From Rhizobium sp. BK602 (GTDB taxonomy: Bacteria; Pseudomonadota; Alphaproteobacteria; Rhizobiales; Rhizobiaceae): a DNA stretch of 64,000 nucleotides. The position numbers and the translations under genes are program-made. Under the pieces are notes generated by a model. It was not told where the DNA came from, did no database searches, and was given only the letters and a program-made list of their open reading frames with translations. The stretch lies in NCBI RefSeq assembly GCF_014195095.1, contig NZ_JACIBC010000003.1, positions 124,001 to 188,000 on the forward strand, written 5' to 3'. Shown here piece after piece: positions 53,577 to 62,422 of the stretch. Numbering within the stretch: the stretch's first letter is position 1; each line of letters opens with the position of its first letter.

Positions 53577-54283
53577 TTGGACATTTCCTTGATGTCTTCC
53601 TCGACGACGTCGAGAATTTTCAGTGTTTCGGCGCGTGCCGCTTCCGGGTCCTGGGCGACGATCGCGTTGAACAGCGTGCGGTGAAAGGGAAAGGAGCGGC
53701 GGGCGAAATCCTGCCGGTCGAAAGGATGCGACCAGAAGCGCTCGAAGGTCTCGCGCATTTGCTCCAGAAGCTGCCGGAACAGCGGATTGTGGGTAGCGTC
53801 GTAGACGGCGAGGTGGAAGGCCAGATCCTCCGGGCCGGACGTGCCCTTGGCGATGTGAACGCGCTCCATCTCGTCAAGCTTTTGCTCGATGACGACAATG
53901 TCCTTTGCCGTGCGCTTACGCGCGGCGACCATTCCTGCCTCGCATTCGATGCCGCGGCGGACCTCCAGCGTCTGCAGGAGCGCATCGCGCAGATGCGTCG
54001 TGTCGAGCGACAGCGGCATATGGATGGTCGCCTTGGAGATCGGCTTCAACAGATAGGTGCCGCTGCCCTTGCGGGTCTCCATGACGCCCAGCGCCTGGAA
54101 ATGCGTGATCACCTCCCGGATGGTCGAGCGCCCGACGGAGAGGGCGACCATCAGCTCGCGTTCGGTCGGCAGTCTCTCGCCGGCCTTCAGCGCCGATGAC
54201 TCGATGAAATCCGACAGGGCGTCGATCACCTGCCGGGTGCGGTCGATGGAGGGAAGCGGCGTGAGCATGGCTTTGCTTGTCAT
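53573..54283 (-). CDS. GntR-family regulator (FadR/FCD subfamily)
   Basis: This encodes 236 residues. The winged helix has LKAGERLPTERELMVALSVGRSTIREVITHFQALG (about 36-70, read in parts) and the C-terminal FCD domain has the metal-binding pattern (DLAFHLAVYDATHN, FPFHRTLFNAI). The ATG at 54283 lies inside a perfect palindrome, and no good ribosome site precedes it; ATG 54268 is an alternative. It leads the operon with the PLP enzyme and the sugar-type importer. Confidence 0.9.
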   Translation of the reverse strand: MTSKAMLTPLPSIDRTRQVIDALSDFIESSALKAGERLPTERELMVALSVGRSTIREVITHFQALGVMETRKGSGTYLLKPISKATIHMPLSLDTTHLRDALLQTLEVRRGIECEAGMVAARKRTAKDIVVIEQKLDEMERVHIAKGTSGPEDLAFHLAVYDATHNPLFRQLLEQMRETFERFWSHPFDRQDFARRSFPFHRTLFNAIVAQDPEAARAETLKILDVVEEDIKEMSK

Positions 54284-54291
54284 AATGACAA
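54277..54291. promoter_or_regulatory. GntR operator overlapping the regulator start codon
   Basis: TTGTCAT-A-ATGACAA is a perfect 15-bp palindrome that includes the proposed ATG of the minus-strand GntR gene. Its size and symmetry match FadR-type operators, so tight autoregulation is likely. Confidence 0.7.
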
Positions 54292-54475
54292 AATTGGTCT
54301 GACATCTGCCATCAGGTCAATCTCTTTTTGCAGCAGTTGCCGATTTTTATGGATTGCGCGGCAGGGTAGCTCCGGCGCTGCCGCTCTTTTGAGGCTGACG
54401 GGAGAGCCGCCAACGCTCTTCAAGAGCGGCGGCGGCGCTGCTAGAAGAGATCAGACTGAGTCCTGGAGTTGAAAA

Positions 54476-54730
54476 ATGGCGGCGCGAGATCGGTATTCAC
54501 GAAAGCTGGAATGTTCGAAGTGCGGCCATATGGGCTTTGCGGAAGTGTCCGAGAGCGACGATCGCTTGAAGGCGAATCGGGATTTCAGGATCGACGAAAT
54601 GCCGCGGGGCTTTTCCACCGAGCGAGCCTCGGCCGACCCACGCAAGCATATGGTCCGCTGTGGCTGCGGCACCGTCTTCCGCTTCGAAAGGGATACCGTC
54701 TACGCCCCGGGCGGCGAACCTCGCCGATAG
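54476..54730 (+). CDS. Small zinc-ribbon-like protein
   Basis: This encodes 84 residues. Cysteines C13-x2-C16 (LECSKCGHMG) and C62-x-C64 (RCGCGTVF) could bind one zinc ion as a rubredoxin-like knuckle pair. GGAG lies 7 bases upstream of the ATG. The longer frame at 54469-54795 on the same strand has no such pattern and is taken as a shadow. No neighbour suggests a function. Confidence 0.65.
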   Translation: MAARDRYSRKLECSKCGHMGFAEVSESDDRLKANRDFRIDEMPRGFSTERASADPRKHMVRCGCGTVFRFERDTVYAPGGEPRR

Positions 54731-54756
54731 TGAGTCTGCCGGATAATAGGGCGCTC

Positions 54757-54790
54757 AAAAGAAAAAAGGCCCCGCGGAGGCGAGGCCAAG
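54757..54790 (-). terminator. Minus-strand Rho-independent terminator of an unannotated transcript
   Basis: Read on the minus strand, GGCCTCGC-CTCC-GCGGGGCC (stem of 8 with one wobble pair) is followed by TTTTTTCTTTT. No minus-strand gene lies just upstream (to the right), so it may end a small RNA encoded within about 54785-55150. That 420-bp gap otherwise holds only the hairpin TTGTCT-GGA-AGACAA (54898-54912) followed by five T on the plus strand. Confidence 0.6.
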
Positions 54791-55166
54791 CTTGAGCCGC
54801 TCCGGGGAAATCGGAAGCAGCGTGGCGTTGTTTATCTCCGGTGATCGGGTGCGACTAGGCCAGATTGAGCCTTAGCGGTACGGCTGGAAGAAAAAGCTTG
54901 TCTGGAAGACAATTTTTCTGACCGCGTTGCGGCGTGAATTTCTCGCTCGATAGGCGAAACCGACAGGCTCCCTGGCCGCCTCGATATGCGGCCGTAAATA
55001 TATGTTCTCGCTTATAAAGTAGGTCCATGTTCAGCTGCCGTTCATTTAGCGAAAGGCAAATAGGCAATTGCCGCAACGCCTTGCGGTTGTTTGAGGCTCG
55101 GCCATTGTCATGCATCTCGATGCTTATGGTCGGGCCTCTCACGTCTGAAAGAACATGGATATTCGC

Positions 55167-55310
55167 ATGCGCCTGTTTTACGCTTTGATGGACTGGATCT
55201 TGGGGCGGCGCCGGCAGCGGGTGGATCAGGAGACGATTCAGTATTCCGCCGATGATCCATGGGTCGTCCAGCAGATCGAGGAATTCGAGCGGGAATTGAA
55301 GAAGAAATAA
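55167..55310 (+). CDS. Very small protein (47 residues), unknown function
   Basis: The frame reads MRLFYALMDWILGRRRQ, then about 30 residues with a Trp-Val-Val-Gln-Gln and a charged EEFERELKKK end. A hydrophobic N-terminal helix followed by a basic cluster suggests a membrane-associated peptide. GGA lies 7 bases before the ATG; an in-frame ATG at 55155 would add four residues. Balanced amino acid content and codon use support a real gene, but nothing else does. Confidence 0.5.
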   Translation: MRLFYALMDWILGRRRQRVDQETIQYSADDPWVVQQIEEFERELKKK

Positions 55311-55496
55311 AGCTCCATGCCCAGACGAAGCTCTATTTCGGGCCGATCTCATTTTCCTTTCTTTTGATATCCCGATTGTCGTCCCGTCCTGCCAAGGAGC
55401 GGGCGCGATTTCCCGATAAGTGAGGAGAGGACTTGCCCTTGAAACGCCGCTATAAGGCGTGAACCATTTACGGCTCGGATCGTTTCAAGGACAACA

Positions 55497-56429
55497 ATGC
55501 TGACACGTCGATCCATATTGGCGGCAATGGGAGCTGCTGCGCTTTCCGGCAAAACGCTGGCCGCTCCAACGCCCATCCACGCCACCGCCTCGCTGCCGCT
55601 TTGGCCGGTACAGCCCCCCGGCGGCGGCGGCCCCGCCGGCCCGACCGTGGAAAATGCCTGGGGTGCGCTCACGGATATCGCCATCCCGTCCATCCATGTC
55701 TATACGCCGGCGCGTCCCAACGGCGACGCCGTGCTCGTGGCGGCGGGTGGCGGCTACAAGCGCATCGAGGAGGGTCAGGAGGCGTTGCCTGCCGTTTCCT
55801 GGCTGAACGAGCGCAATATCACCGCCTTCGTCTTGCGCTATCGGCTGCCCGGCGAGGGCTGGACCAACGCTCCCCTCGCACCGCTGCAGGATGCCCAGCG
55901 CGCCATTCGCCTCATTCGCGCCAATGCAAAGAGCTTCCGTATCAACGCGAAGCGGCTGGGCCTGCTCGGGTTCTCGGCGGGAGGCCATCTGTGCGGCCTT
56001 GCCGCAACATGGTCAGCCTTTGCCTCCTATGATCCGCTGGACGAAGCGGACGCTTTTTCGGCGCGTCCGAATTTTGCCGCGCTGATCTATCCGGTCATCA
56101 CGCTGGAGCCGCCTTATGATCATACGTCGACGAAGCGCATCTTCGTCGGGGAGCATCCAAGCCCCGAGATGAGCGCCAAATGGTCGGTTCAAACGCATGT
56201 CGGCAGCGATTGCCCGCCGATTTTCCTGGTTCAGGCGCAGGATGATCCGATTTCCAATCCCGCCAATACGCAGATCATGCAGGCCGCATGTGAGGAAGCC
56301 GGCGTACCTGTCGAACTTCACCAGCTTGTCAGCGGCGGTCATGGGTTCAACATGGGCAAGAAAGGCACACCCTCGGGTGAGTGGCCGGATTATTTCGACA
56401 CGTGGCTGCGCAGGACCCTTCGCGGCTGA
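55497..56429 (+). CDS. Exported alpha/beta-hydrolase esterase (BD-FAE/acetylxylan-esterase-like)
   Basis: This encodes 310 residues. The N terminus (LTRRSILAAMGAAAL) is a signal peptide with a twin arginine, possibly Tat. The catalytic triad is visible: nucleophile S160 in GFSAGG, Asp in QAQDDPIS near 250 and His in SGGHGF near 283. The oxyanion region is VAAGGGYKR. The family deacetylates sugars and plant-cell-wall xylan or hydrolyses small esters. It stands alone, converging on the amidohydrolase gene. Confidence 0.85.
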   Translation: MLTRRSILAAMGAAALSGKTLAAPTPIHATASLPLWPVQPPGGGGPAGPTVENAWGALTDIAIPSIHVYTPARPNGDAVLVAAGGGYKRIEEGQEALPAVSWLNERNITAFVLRYRLPGEGWTNAPLAPLQDAQRAIRLIRANAKSFRINAKRLGLLGFSAGGHLCGLAATWSAFASYDPLDEADAFSARPNFAALIYPVITLEPPYDHTSTKRIFVGEHPSPEMSAKWSVQTHVGSDCPPIFLVQAQDDPISNPANTQIMQAACEEAGVPVELHQLVSGGHGFNMGKKGTPSGEWPDYFDTWLRRTLRG

Positions 56430-56447
56430 ACACTCGGCTACGACGCT

Positions 56448-57674
56448 TCAGCCCTCGGGATAAAGCAGCCGGGCGCGCGGGCGGGTGAAGGTCTTCCGGC
56501 CACCTTTCCAGCCGGCGACCGGCTGGCGGACTTCGCGGATCGCGGAGAGGGGATCGGCGGCATCGAGGACGATTATGTCGGCCGGCGCTCCGAGATCGAG
56601 GCCATGGGGACGTCGCATCAGCCGGGCGGCATTGCGGGTGACCATGTCGAAGGCGGTCGCGATATCGTCATCGCGTGAGAGCTGGGCCGCATTGGCAAAG
56701 AAATTGGCCATGCGGCCGAGCGAGGCGTCGCCATAGGGCGTGAAGGGGTTGAGGACATTATTGGTGGCGGCCGTCACCGTGACGCCATGGGCTGCAAGAA
56801 GCAGCGCTGGCGCTATGCCGCGCGGGACAAGATAGTCGCGGTCGCGGCCGAGCAGAAACATATCGGTGGCCGGAAGAACGGTGACGGCAATGCCGGCATC
56901 GGCCAGTCGCGCCGCAATGTCGCTTGCAGCCTCTTTCGGCATGGCGGAAAGCTTGGTGGCATGGCCGATGGAAACGCGGCCGCTGTAGCCGCGACGACGC
57001 GTCTCCGCGATCACCATTGGAATGGCCGAATTTGCCGGATCAAGATCGAAATCGAGATGGAAATCGACATCGACGCCATGGCGTTCGGCGAGATCGAAGA
57101 TCCAACGAATATGGGTCTGCGGATCGGGATCGGTATAGGGACAGCCGCCGATCAGGTCCGCCCCTTCGCCGAGCGCTTGATCCAGCATCGCCGCCGTCGC
57201 CGGTTCGTTGGTGAGGCCTTCCTGGGCGAAGGCGCAAATCTGGATATCGATGGCCCAGCGATAAGAGCGCTTGATCTCGAGGATCGCTTCGAACGACCGG
57301 AAGCCCGCGCGCGGATCAATTTCCACGAATGTCCGCATGGCCGTGGTTCCGTTGACGATGGCACTTTCCACGACACGGCGCGCGCGGGCATGCACATCCT
57401 CGACCGTGAAGGCGGCCTTTGCCCTTGCCGTTTCGCGCACAGCCTCGTCCAGCGTGCCCTCGCAGATCCGGCAGCGATCGAGGATACATGCCTTGTCGAG
57501 ATGGATATGGCTGTCGACAAAACCGCCAAAGGCGAAGCAGCCGCACATATCCTCATGCGGCCCATCCGAGACAAGATCAGCGTCCAAGGCCGCGATCCGG
57601 CCGTCCTTGATGCCGATATCGAGGGGACGGTCGCGGCCGGCGATGCGGATATTCGAAATGACAAAATCGAGCAT
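56448..57674 (-). CDS. Cytosine-deaminase-like amidohydrolase, paralogue 1
   Basis: This encodes 408 residues of the metal-dependent amidohydrolase superfamily, CodA/AtzC branch. Metal ligands H57 and H59 are in GFVDSHIHLDKA; DVDFHLDFDLDP and IGHATKLSAM supply the further histidines. At the position of the catalytic aspartate, where paralogue 2 has SDN, this protein has TNN (Asn305). The ATG at 57674 has AAGG upstream; a TTG at 57689 is the alternative. It lies 54 bp downstream of paralogue 2 in the same operon. It should hydrolyse C-N bonds of a ring or amide substrate; which is unknown. Confidence 0.85.
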   Translation of the reverse strand: MLDFVISNIRIAGRDRPLDIGIKDGRIAALDADLVSDGPHEDMCGCFAFGGFVDSHIHLDKACILDRCRICEGTLDEAVRETARAKAAFTVEDVHARARRVVESAIVNGTTAMRTFVEIDPRAGFRSFEAILEIKRSYRWAIDIQICAFAQEGLTNEPATAAMLDQALGEGADLIGGCPYTDPDPQTHIRWIFDLAERHGVDVDFHLDFDLDPANSAIPMVIAETRRRGYSGRVSIGHATKLSAMPKEAASDIAARLADAGIAVTVLPATDMFLLGRDRDYLVPRGIAPALLLAAHGVTVTAATNNVLNPFTPYGDASLGRMANFFANAAQLSRDDDIATAFDMVTRNAARLMRRPHGLDLGAPADIIVLDAADPLSAIREVRQPVAGWKGGRKTFTRPRARLLYPEG

Positions 57675-57728
57675 CGCACGCCTTTTCAATATATTAACGG
57701 TAAATTCTAATGTATGATATTAGGTTTT

Positions 57729-58943
57729 CTAGGTCCGAATGACCGTTCCGTTCCTTGCGACCAGCCTGCCGGCCTTGTAGACCGAACGCTCCTTCGGAAC
57801 GGCAACGACCGCTTCGGGCACATGCTCCGCCTTCAGCGTCACAAAATCTGCTTTGGCGCCGATCTTCAACCCATAACCTTCGAGACGCAACGCCTTGGCA
57901 CCCGCTTCGGTGACGACGTCGAATGCGGCCTTCAATTCGTCGTCGGTATAGAAGCCGGAGCGATATCCGATCATCATCGCCCGGCCGAGCATGTCGCCAT
58001 CGCCATAGGGCCACCAGGAGTCGCGGATATTGTCGCTGCCGCTGAAGACCGTGACGCCGGCGGCCCTGAGCATGGCGACGGGAGGAAAGGCGTGATTGCC
58101 GGGCGCGTTGGTCATGATGGAGACGCCACTATCGGCAATCAGCCCGGCGGCCCGTTTTGCCGCATCGCCCGAGAGATCGCCAAGCCCATAGGCGTGGCTC
58201 ACCGTGACGTGGCCCTGCATCGACAAGGCACGTGTGCGGGCGCAGATCTGTTCGATGGTGAAGAGGCCGAGCGTGCTGCCGTCGTGAAGATGGATATCGA
58301 TATCGACGCCGTGTTTCTCGGCGACACCGAACACGACATCCAGATGCTTTTCCACATCGCGGTCGAAGCTCGCCGGGTCCAGCCCGCCGACCAGATCCGC
58401 ACCCAGCGAAATGGCCTCATCCATCAGCTGCGGCGTGCCCGGGCTTTTCAGAATGCCGCTCTGCGGGAAGGCCACAAGCTGGATATCGATGAGATTACGA
58501 TATTCTTCCCGGACGGCGAGAATGGTTTCCAGCGATTTCAGCCCGACGGAACCGTCGACCATGACGTGGCTGCGCATATGCGTGCTACCATTGGCGATGC
58601 AAAGGTCGAGCTGATTGCGCGCCCGCACGTCCATGGGAGCCGCCTGCGCCATATTCTGCGCCTGGAAGGCGACGCGCTCATGAACGTCGAAGCCGTTGGT
58701 GCATGGCTTGTGCGGTATCCAGGCGTCGCCATAAAAGCTGGTGTCGAGATGGATATGGCCCTCGACAAAGCCCGGAACCGTCAGCGCTCCGCCAAGGTCG
58801 ACGGTCTCGGCCAGTGGGGTTTCGAGACTCGATGGCTCGATCGAGACGATGCGGCCGCCGGATACGCCGATATCCTTGACGGAGCCATCGGCGAGCTTCG
58901 CGCGGGTGAACAGGGTTTCGATCGGGCTCAAATCCATCTCCAT
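57729..58943 (-). CDS. Cytosine-deaminase-like amidohydrolase, paralogue 2
   Basis: This encodes 404 residues. The metal histidines H63 and H65 are in GFVEGHIHLDTSF, further ligands in DIDIHLHDGST and VSHAYGLGDL, and the catalytic aspartate D304 in SGSDNIRDSWWPYGDGDML. This full set fits an active CodA/AtzC-type deaminase or amidohydrolase. It is 54 bp downstream of the GntR gene. With paralogue 1 it forms a two-enzyme set probably acting on successive ring or amide bonds. Confidence 0.88.
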   Translation of the reverse strand: MEMDLSPIETLFTRAKLADGSVKDIGVSGGRIVSIEPSSLETPLAETVDLGGALTVPGFVEGHIHLDTSFYGDAWIPHKPCTNGFDVHERVAFQAQNMAQAAPMDVRARNQLDLCIANGSTHMRSHVMVDGSVGLKSLETILAVREEYRNLIDIQLVAFPQSGILKSPGTPQLMDEAISLGADLVGGLDPASFDRDVEKHLDVVFGVAEKHGVDIDIHLHDGSTLGLFTIEQICARTRALSMQGHVTVSHAYGLGDLSGDAAKRAAGLIADSGVSIMTNAPGNHAFPPVAMLRAAGVTVFSGSDNIRDSWWPYGDGDMLGRAMMIGYRSGFYTDDELKAAFDVVTEAGAKALRLEGYGLKIGAKADFVTLKAEHVPEAVVAVPKERSVYKAGRLVARNGTVIRT

Positions 58944-58997
58944 GACAATGTGATCGCCGATGAGCCCTTGGGAGGTGGCCGTGCCGCCGGGCGCATT

Positions 58998-59711
58998 CTA
59001 GCGTTCGAAGGCTTCTCTCAAGCCGAAGCTCTTGTGTTCCCGCAGGTCGAGATCGGCTTCGATATGGGAAATATGGTGCAGCATGAGACCGCACGCCGTC
59101 TCGATATCCTTGCGCTCGATGGCGGCAATGATGTCGCCATGTTCGGCATGACCGCAGCTCGATACGCTCGACTGGCCGTAAAGCGCGATGACCAGCGAGG
59201 AACGGGCGACGAGCTCCTCCATGAAACGCTGCATGATCAGATTGCCCGAGATCGAGGCGAGCATGAGATGGAAATCGCCGGATGCCTTGATCTCGGCACG
59301 GCGCGCGGACTGGCCGCGCTCCCCCATCAGCCTGCCTTCCTCCAGCAGAAGCTGTTTCAGATGCTGGATCTGCGACGGCGTAATTCTTGTCGCCGCTTCC
59401 TTTAGAATGCCGGGCTCCACCAGCCTGCGGGCGGCGAAGATCTGCCGCGCCTCCTCCGGCGAGGGATAGGCGACGAAGGCGCCGCGGTTCTTCTCGACGC
59501 TGACGAGCCCCTCGTAGGACAAGGCCTGCAGGGCGGCACGCGCCAGCGTGCGGCTGACGTTGAAGAGATTGCCGACATCGCTTTCCGAAAGCTTGGTGCC
59601 GGGAGAAAGCCTGCGCTCGACGATGGCATCGCGAATGGCGTCGCGAATCTGCTGTGCGCCGGTTTCCGCAGAATCGGTGTTTGTCTGGAGCGCGTCGGCT
59701 GTGGAGTTCAT
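58998..59711 (-). CDS. GntR-family regulator (FCD subfamily)
   Basis: This encodes 237 residues. The winged helix includes IRDAIVERRLSPGTKLSESDV and FNVSRTLARAALQALSYEGLV; the FCD domain has SGDFHLMLASISGN and CGHAEHGDIIAAI. The TLARAAL in place of the common TPVREAL is a mild oddity. The open frame extends to 59951 but the ATG at 59711 gives the normal length; the upstream part overlaps the operator. It leads the amidohydrolase operon and is divergent from the transporter. Confidence 0.88.
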   Translation of the reverse strand: MNSTADALQTNTDSAETGAQQIRDAIRDAIVERRLSPGTKLSESDVGNLFNVSRTLARAALQALSYEGLVSVEKNRGAFVAYPSPEEARQIFAARRLVEPGILKEAATRITPSQIQHLKQLLLEEGRLMGERGQSARRAEIKASGDFHLMLASISGNLIMQRFMEELVARSSLVIALYGQSSVSSCGHAEHGDIIAAIERKDIETACGLMLHHISHIEADLDLREHKSFGLREAFER

Positions 59712-59795
59712 GACATCGGATACCTGATAATCGCCGAAACCATATCCGTGTTCGCTGCAAAAGTTAAACGAAATCTGCCACAAAAATAAAGCCAA

Positions 59796-59807
59796 ATTGT
59801 ATACGAT
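59796..59807. promoter_or_regulatory. GntR operator-like palindrome in the divergent gap
   Basis: ATTGTATACGAT (GTATAC core with AT ends, one asymmetric pair) lies about 85 bp upstream of the GntR start and 172 bp upstream of the transporter ATPase start. AT-N-GTATAC-N-AT is typical of FCD-subfamily sites. Confidence 0.55.
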
Positions 59808-59979
59808 CATGTGCTTATATCGCAGACAATAGCCTATTTCATGTGCAGACACCTGTATTGCCCTGATGAAGCGATGAATGGAACATTCCGCAAAAGATGA
59901 TGTTTCCCAAGGTTTTGCCGTCTCGCAGCGCATTTGGCACGGCAGATGCATTGCCTTTCCTCAAACAGAGGGAAGTACC

Positions 59980-61068
59980 ATGTCGAAAGCCGCAGAAATC
60001 GATATAGCATCCGTTTCGAAGGTCTATGGCACGACAACGGCCGTGCATGCGATCAGCCTCAAGATACCGGCGGGCTCCTACTGCTGCTTCCTGGGGCCGT
60101 CCGGTTGCGGCAAGACCTCCACTCTTCGCATGATCGCCGGCCATGAGACCATTTCCTCGGGTGATATCCGGCTCGGAAACGTGGTCGTGACGGATTTTCC
60201 GCCGGCGAAGCGCGGCACGGCGATGATGTTCCAGTCCTACGCGCTCTTTCCGCATCTCGACCTGATCGACAATGTCGCCTTCAGCCTGAAGATGAAGGGC
60301 GTCGCCAAGGACGAGCGTCGCGCCAAGGCTTTGGAAATGCTGAAACTGATGCAGATGGAGGCCTATGCGACGCGGCGTCCGGCGCAGCTTTCGGGCGGTC
60401 AGCAGCAACGCGTGGCGCTCGCCCGCGCGCTGATCACCGATCCGGAGGCGCTGCTGCTCGACGAGCCCTTGTCCGCGCTCGACCCCTTCCTGAAGATCCG
60501 CATGCGTGCCGAGCTGAAGAAGCTGCAGAAGACGCTGGGCATCACCTTCGTGCATGTCACGCATAGCCAGGAAGAGGCCATGGCGCTGGCCGATATCATG
60601 GTGATCATGAATGACGGCCGGATCGAGCAGGCGGCAGCACCCCGTGAGGTCTTCGAGCGTCCGGCGACCGCCTTCGTCGCCCGCTTCATGGGCGATCACA
60701 ACGTGCTTTCCGGCCGGGTCACGTCCAGCGAAGACGGCGTGCTGACCATGACCGTGCCCGAAGGGCAGAGCTTTTCGGTGCGCGGAACCGGCAGAGAGGT
60801 CGGCGAGCCCGTCGATATCGGCATCCGCACCGACCGCGTCCGCCTTGCCGCAACCTCCGAAAAGGGTCTCGGCTTCAACGGCGTCGTTTCCAACATCGAA
60901 TATCGCGGCGCCTCGGTGAAGATCACCGTCATCGGCGCCGGCAGCGACGATTTCACCGTTATCGCCAGCGACGATGATTATGCCGCTAAATTCGTATCGG
61001 TGGGCGACGCCGTGTCTCTGAGTTGGGCCCTGGGGGATGCGACCCTCCTTGGCCGCGCTACCGCATGA
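59980..61068 (+). CDS. ABC transporter ATPase (PotA-like)
   Basis: This encodes 362 residues. Walker A GPSGCGKTS is at 39-47, signature [16 protein letters not shown], Walker B LLLDEPLSALDP, and a C-terminal TOBE domain of about 110 residues. The MFQSYALFPHL Q-loop and size fit spermidine/putrescine or related importers. The ATG at 59980 follows GAGGGAAG; an upstream start at 59878 is rejected. It leads a plus-strand operon. Confidence 0.9.
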   Translation: MSKAAEIDIASVSKVYGTTTAVHAISLKIPAGSYCCFLGPSGCGKTSTLRMIAGHETISSGDIRLGNVVVTDFPPAKRGTAMMFQSYALFPHLDLIDNVAFSLKMKGVAKDERRAKALEMLKLMQMEAYATRRPAQLSGGQQQRVALARALITDPEALLLDEPLSALDPFLKIRMRAELKKLQKTLGITFVHVTHSQEEAMALADIMVIMNDGRIEQAAAPREVFERPATAFVARFMGDHNVLSGRVTSSEDGVLTMTVPEGQSFSVRGTGREVGEPVDIGIRTDRVRLAATSEKGLGFNGVVSNIEYRGASVKITVIGAGSDDFTVIASDDDYAAKFVSVGDAVSLSWALGDATLLGRATA

Positions 61069-61098
61069 CTATCCAAGCATCACAAAAGGGGAACTGAC

Positions 61099-62397
61099 AT
61101 GACGACTGAAACCAAGACTTCCAAGACGGCAAAGGGGATTTCCCGCCGTTCACTGCTGAAGACCGGCGCCGCCGCTCTCGGCGCAATGGCCGGCTCCGGT
61201 GCGATCACCGGCTTCCCGACCATCTGGGCGCAATCGAACATCACGCTTCGCCAGTTCGGCACCGGCGTTTCCAACATCAATGCCATCGCCGAGAAGTGCA
61301 AGGCCGATCTCGGCATCACGCTGGAGATGACGGCGACCGATTCCGACGCCGCCGCCCAGCGCGCCGTTACCCAGCCGAACAGCTACGACATCGCCGACAT
61401 CGAATACTGGATCGCCAAGAAGGTATTCCCGGCCGGCGTGTTGCAGCCGATGGACGTCAAGAAGCTGAAATACTACGACAAGATCGTGCCGCTCTTCATC
61501 ACCGGCAAGCTGAAGCCGGACAGCGTCATCGCACAGGGCACGGCGCCGCACACGGTCGGCTTCGTGGAAGGGCAGACCTCCAAGAAGTTCGCCAAGGAAC
61601 CGACCCAGTGGATGACGATGGTTCCGACCATCTACAATGCCGACACGCTCGGCATCCGCCCGGACCTGACCGGCCGGCCGATCACCAGCTGGGCCGACAT
61701 TCTCGATCCGGCCTTCAAGGGCAAGACCTCAATCCTCAACATCCCGTCGATCGGCATCATGGACGCCGCGATGATCATGGAAGCCGCCGGCAAGATCAAA
61801 TATGCCGACAAGGGCAACATGACCAAGGCGGAAATCGACAAGACGATCGAGTTTCTAATCAAGACCAAGGGCGAGGGCCAGTTCCGCGCCTTCTGGAAGT
61901 CGTTCGACGAAAGCGTCAACCTGATGGCGTCGGGCGAAGTCGTCATCCAGTCCATGTGGTCGCCGGCCGTCGCCGCGGTCCGCTCGAAGGGCATCCCCTG
62001 CACCTTCCAGCCGCTCAAGGAAGGCTATCGCGCCTGGGGCGGCGGTCTCGGCCTCGCTTCGCATCTCAAGGGCGCGCAGCTCGATGCCGCCTATGAATAT
62101 ATCAACTGGTACACGTCCGGCTGGGTCGGCGGCTACCTCAACCGCCAGGGCTACTATTCCGCCTGCATGGAAACCGCCAAGGGCTTCATGTCGGCCGACG
62201 AATGGGGCTACTGGATCGAAGGCAAGCCGGCGCAGGGCGATATCCTGTCCCCGGAAGGCAAGGTTATGGAGAAGGCCGGCGCCGTCCGCGACGGCGGTTC
62301 CTTCGAAAACCGCATGGGTGCGGTCGCCTGCTGGAACTCTGTCATGGACGAAGACCGTTACATGGTTCGCCGCTGGAACGAGTTCATCGCCGCCTGA
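61099..62397 (+). CDS. ABC transporter substrate-binding protein (PotD-like, Tat-exported)
   Basis: This encodes 432 residues. A Tat signal is present (SRRSLLKTGAAALGA, twin Arg at 16-17, cleavage near residue 45 after IWA). The mature protein is a SBP_bac_8-type binding protein with DIADIEYWIAKKVFPAGV, TIYNADTLGIRP and AWGGGLGLASH. Its length is above that of PotD (about 350). Adjacent amidohydrolases suggest the ligand is an amide, purine/pyrimidine-like ring or polyamine. A hairpin separates it from the permease gene. Confidence 0.88.
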   Translation: MTTETKTSKTAKGISRRSLLKTGAAALGAMAGSGAITGFPTIWAQSNITLRQFGTGVSNINAIAEKCKADLGITLEMTATDSDAAAQRAVTQPNSYDIADIEYWIAKKVFPAGVLQPMDVKKLKYYDKIVPLFITGKLKPDSVIAQGTAPHTVGFVEGQTSKKFAKEPTQWMTMVPTIYNADTLGIRPDLTGRPITSWADILDPAFKGKTSILNIPSIGIMDAAMIMEAAGKIKYADKGNMTKAEIDKTIEFLIKTKGEGQFRAFWKSFDESVNLMASGEVVIQSMWSPAVAAVRSKGIPCTFQPLKEGYRAWGGGLGLASHLKGAQLDAAYEYINWYTSGWVGGYLNRQGYYSACMETAKGFMSADEWGYWIEGKPAQGDILSPEGKVMEKAGAVRDGGSFENRMGAVACWNSVMDEDRYMVRRWNEFIAA

Positions 62398-62422
62398 TCG
62401 GTATCGCCTCTACCCATCACAT

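Noticed and set aside
54855..55352. 165-codon minus-strand frame
   Set aside because: No recognisable family and it overlaps the small plus-strand ORF at 55167; an mRNA from it would end at the 54757 terminator, so weak expression cannot be fully excluded.
57714..59405. 563-codon plus-strand frame opposite amidohydrolase and GntR genes
   Set aside because: Longest shadow in the window; spans the stop/start junction of two real genes and has no motifs.
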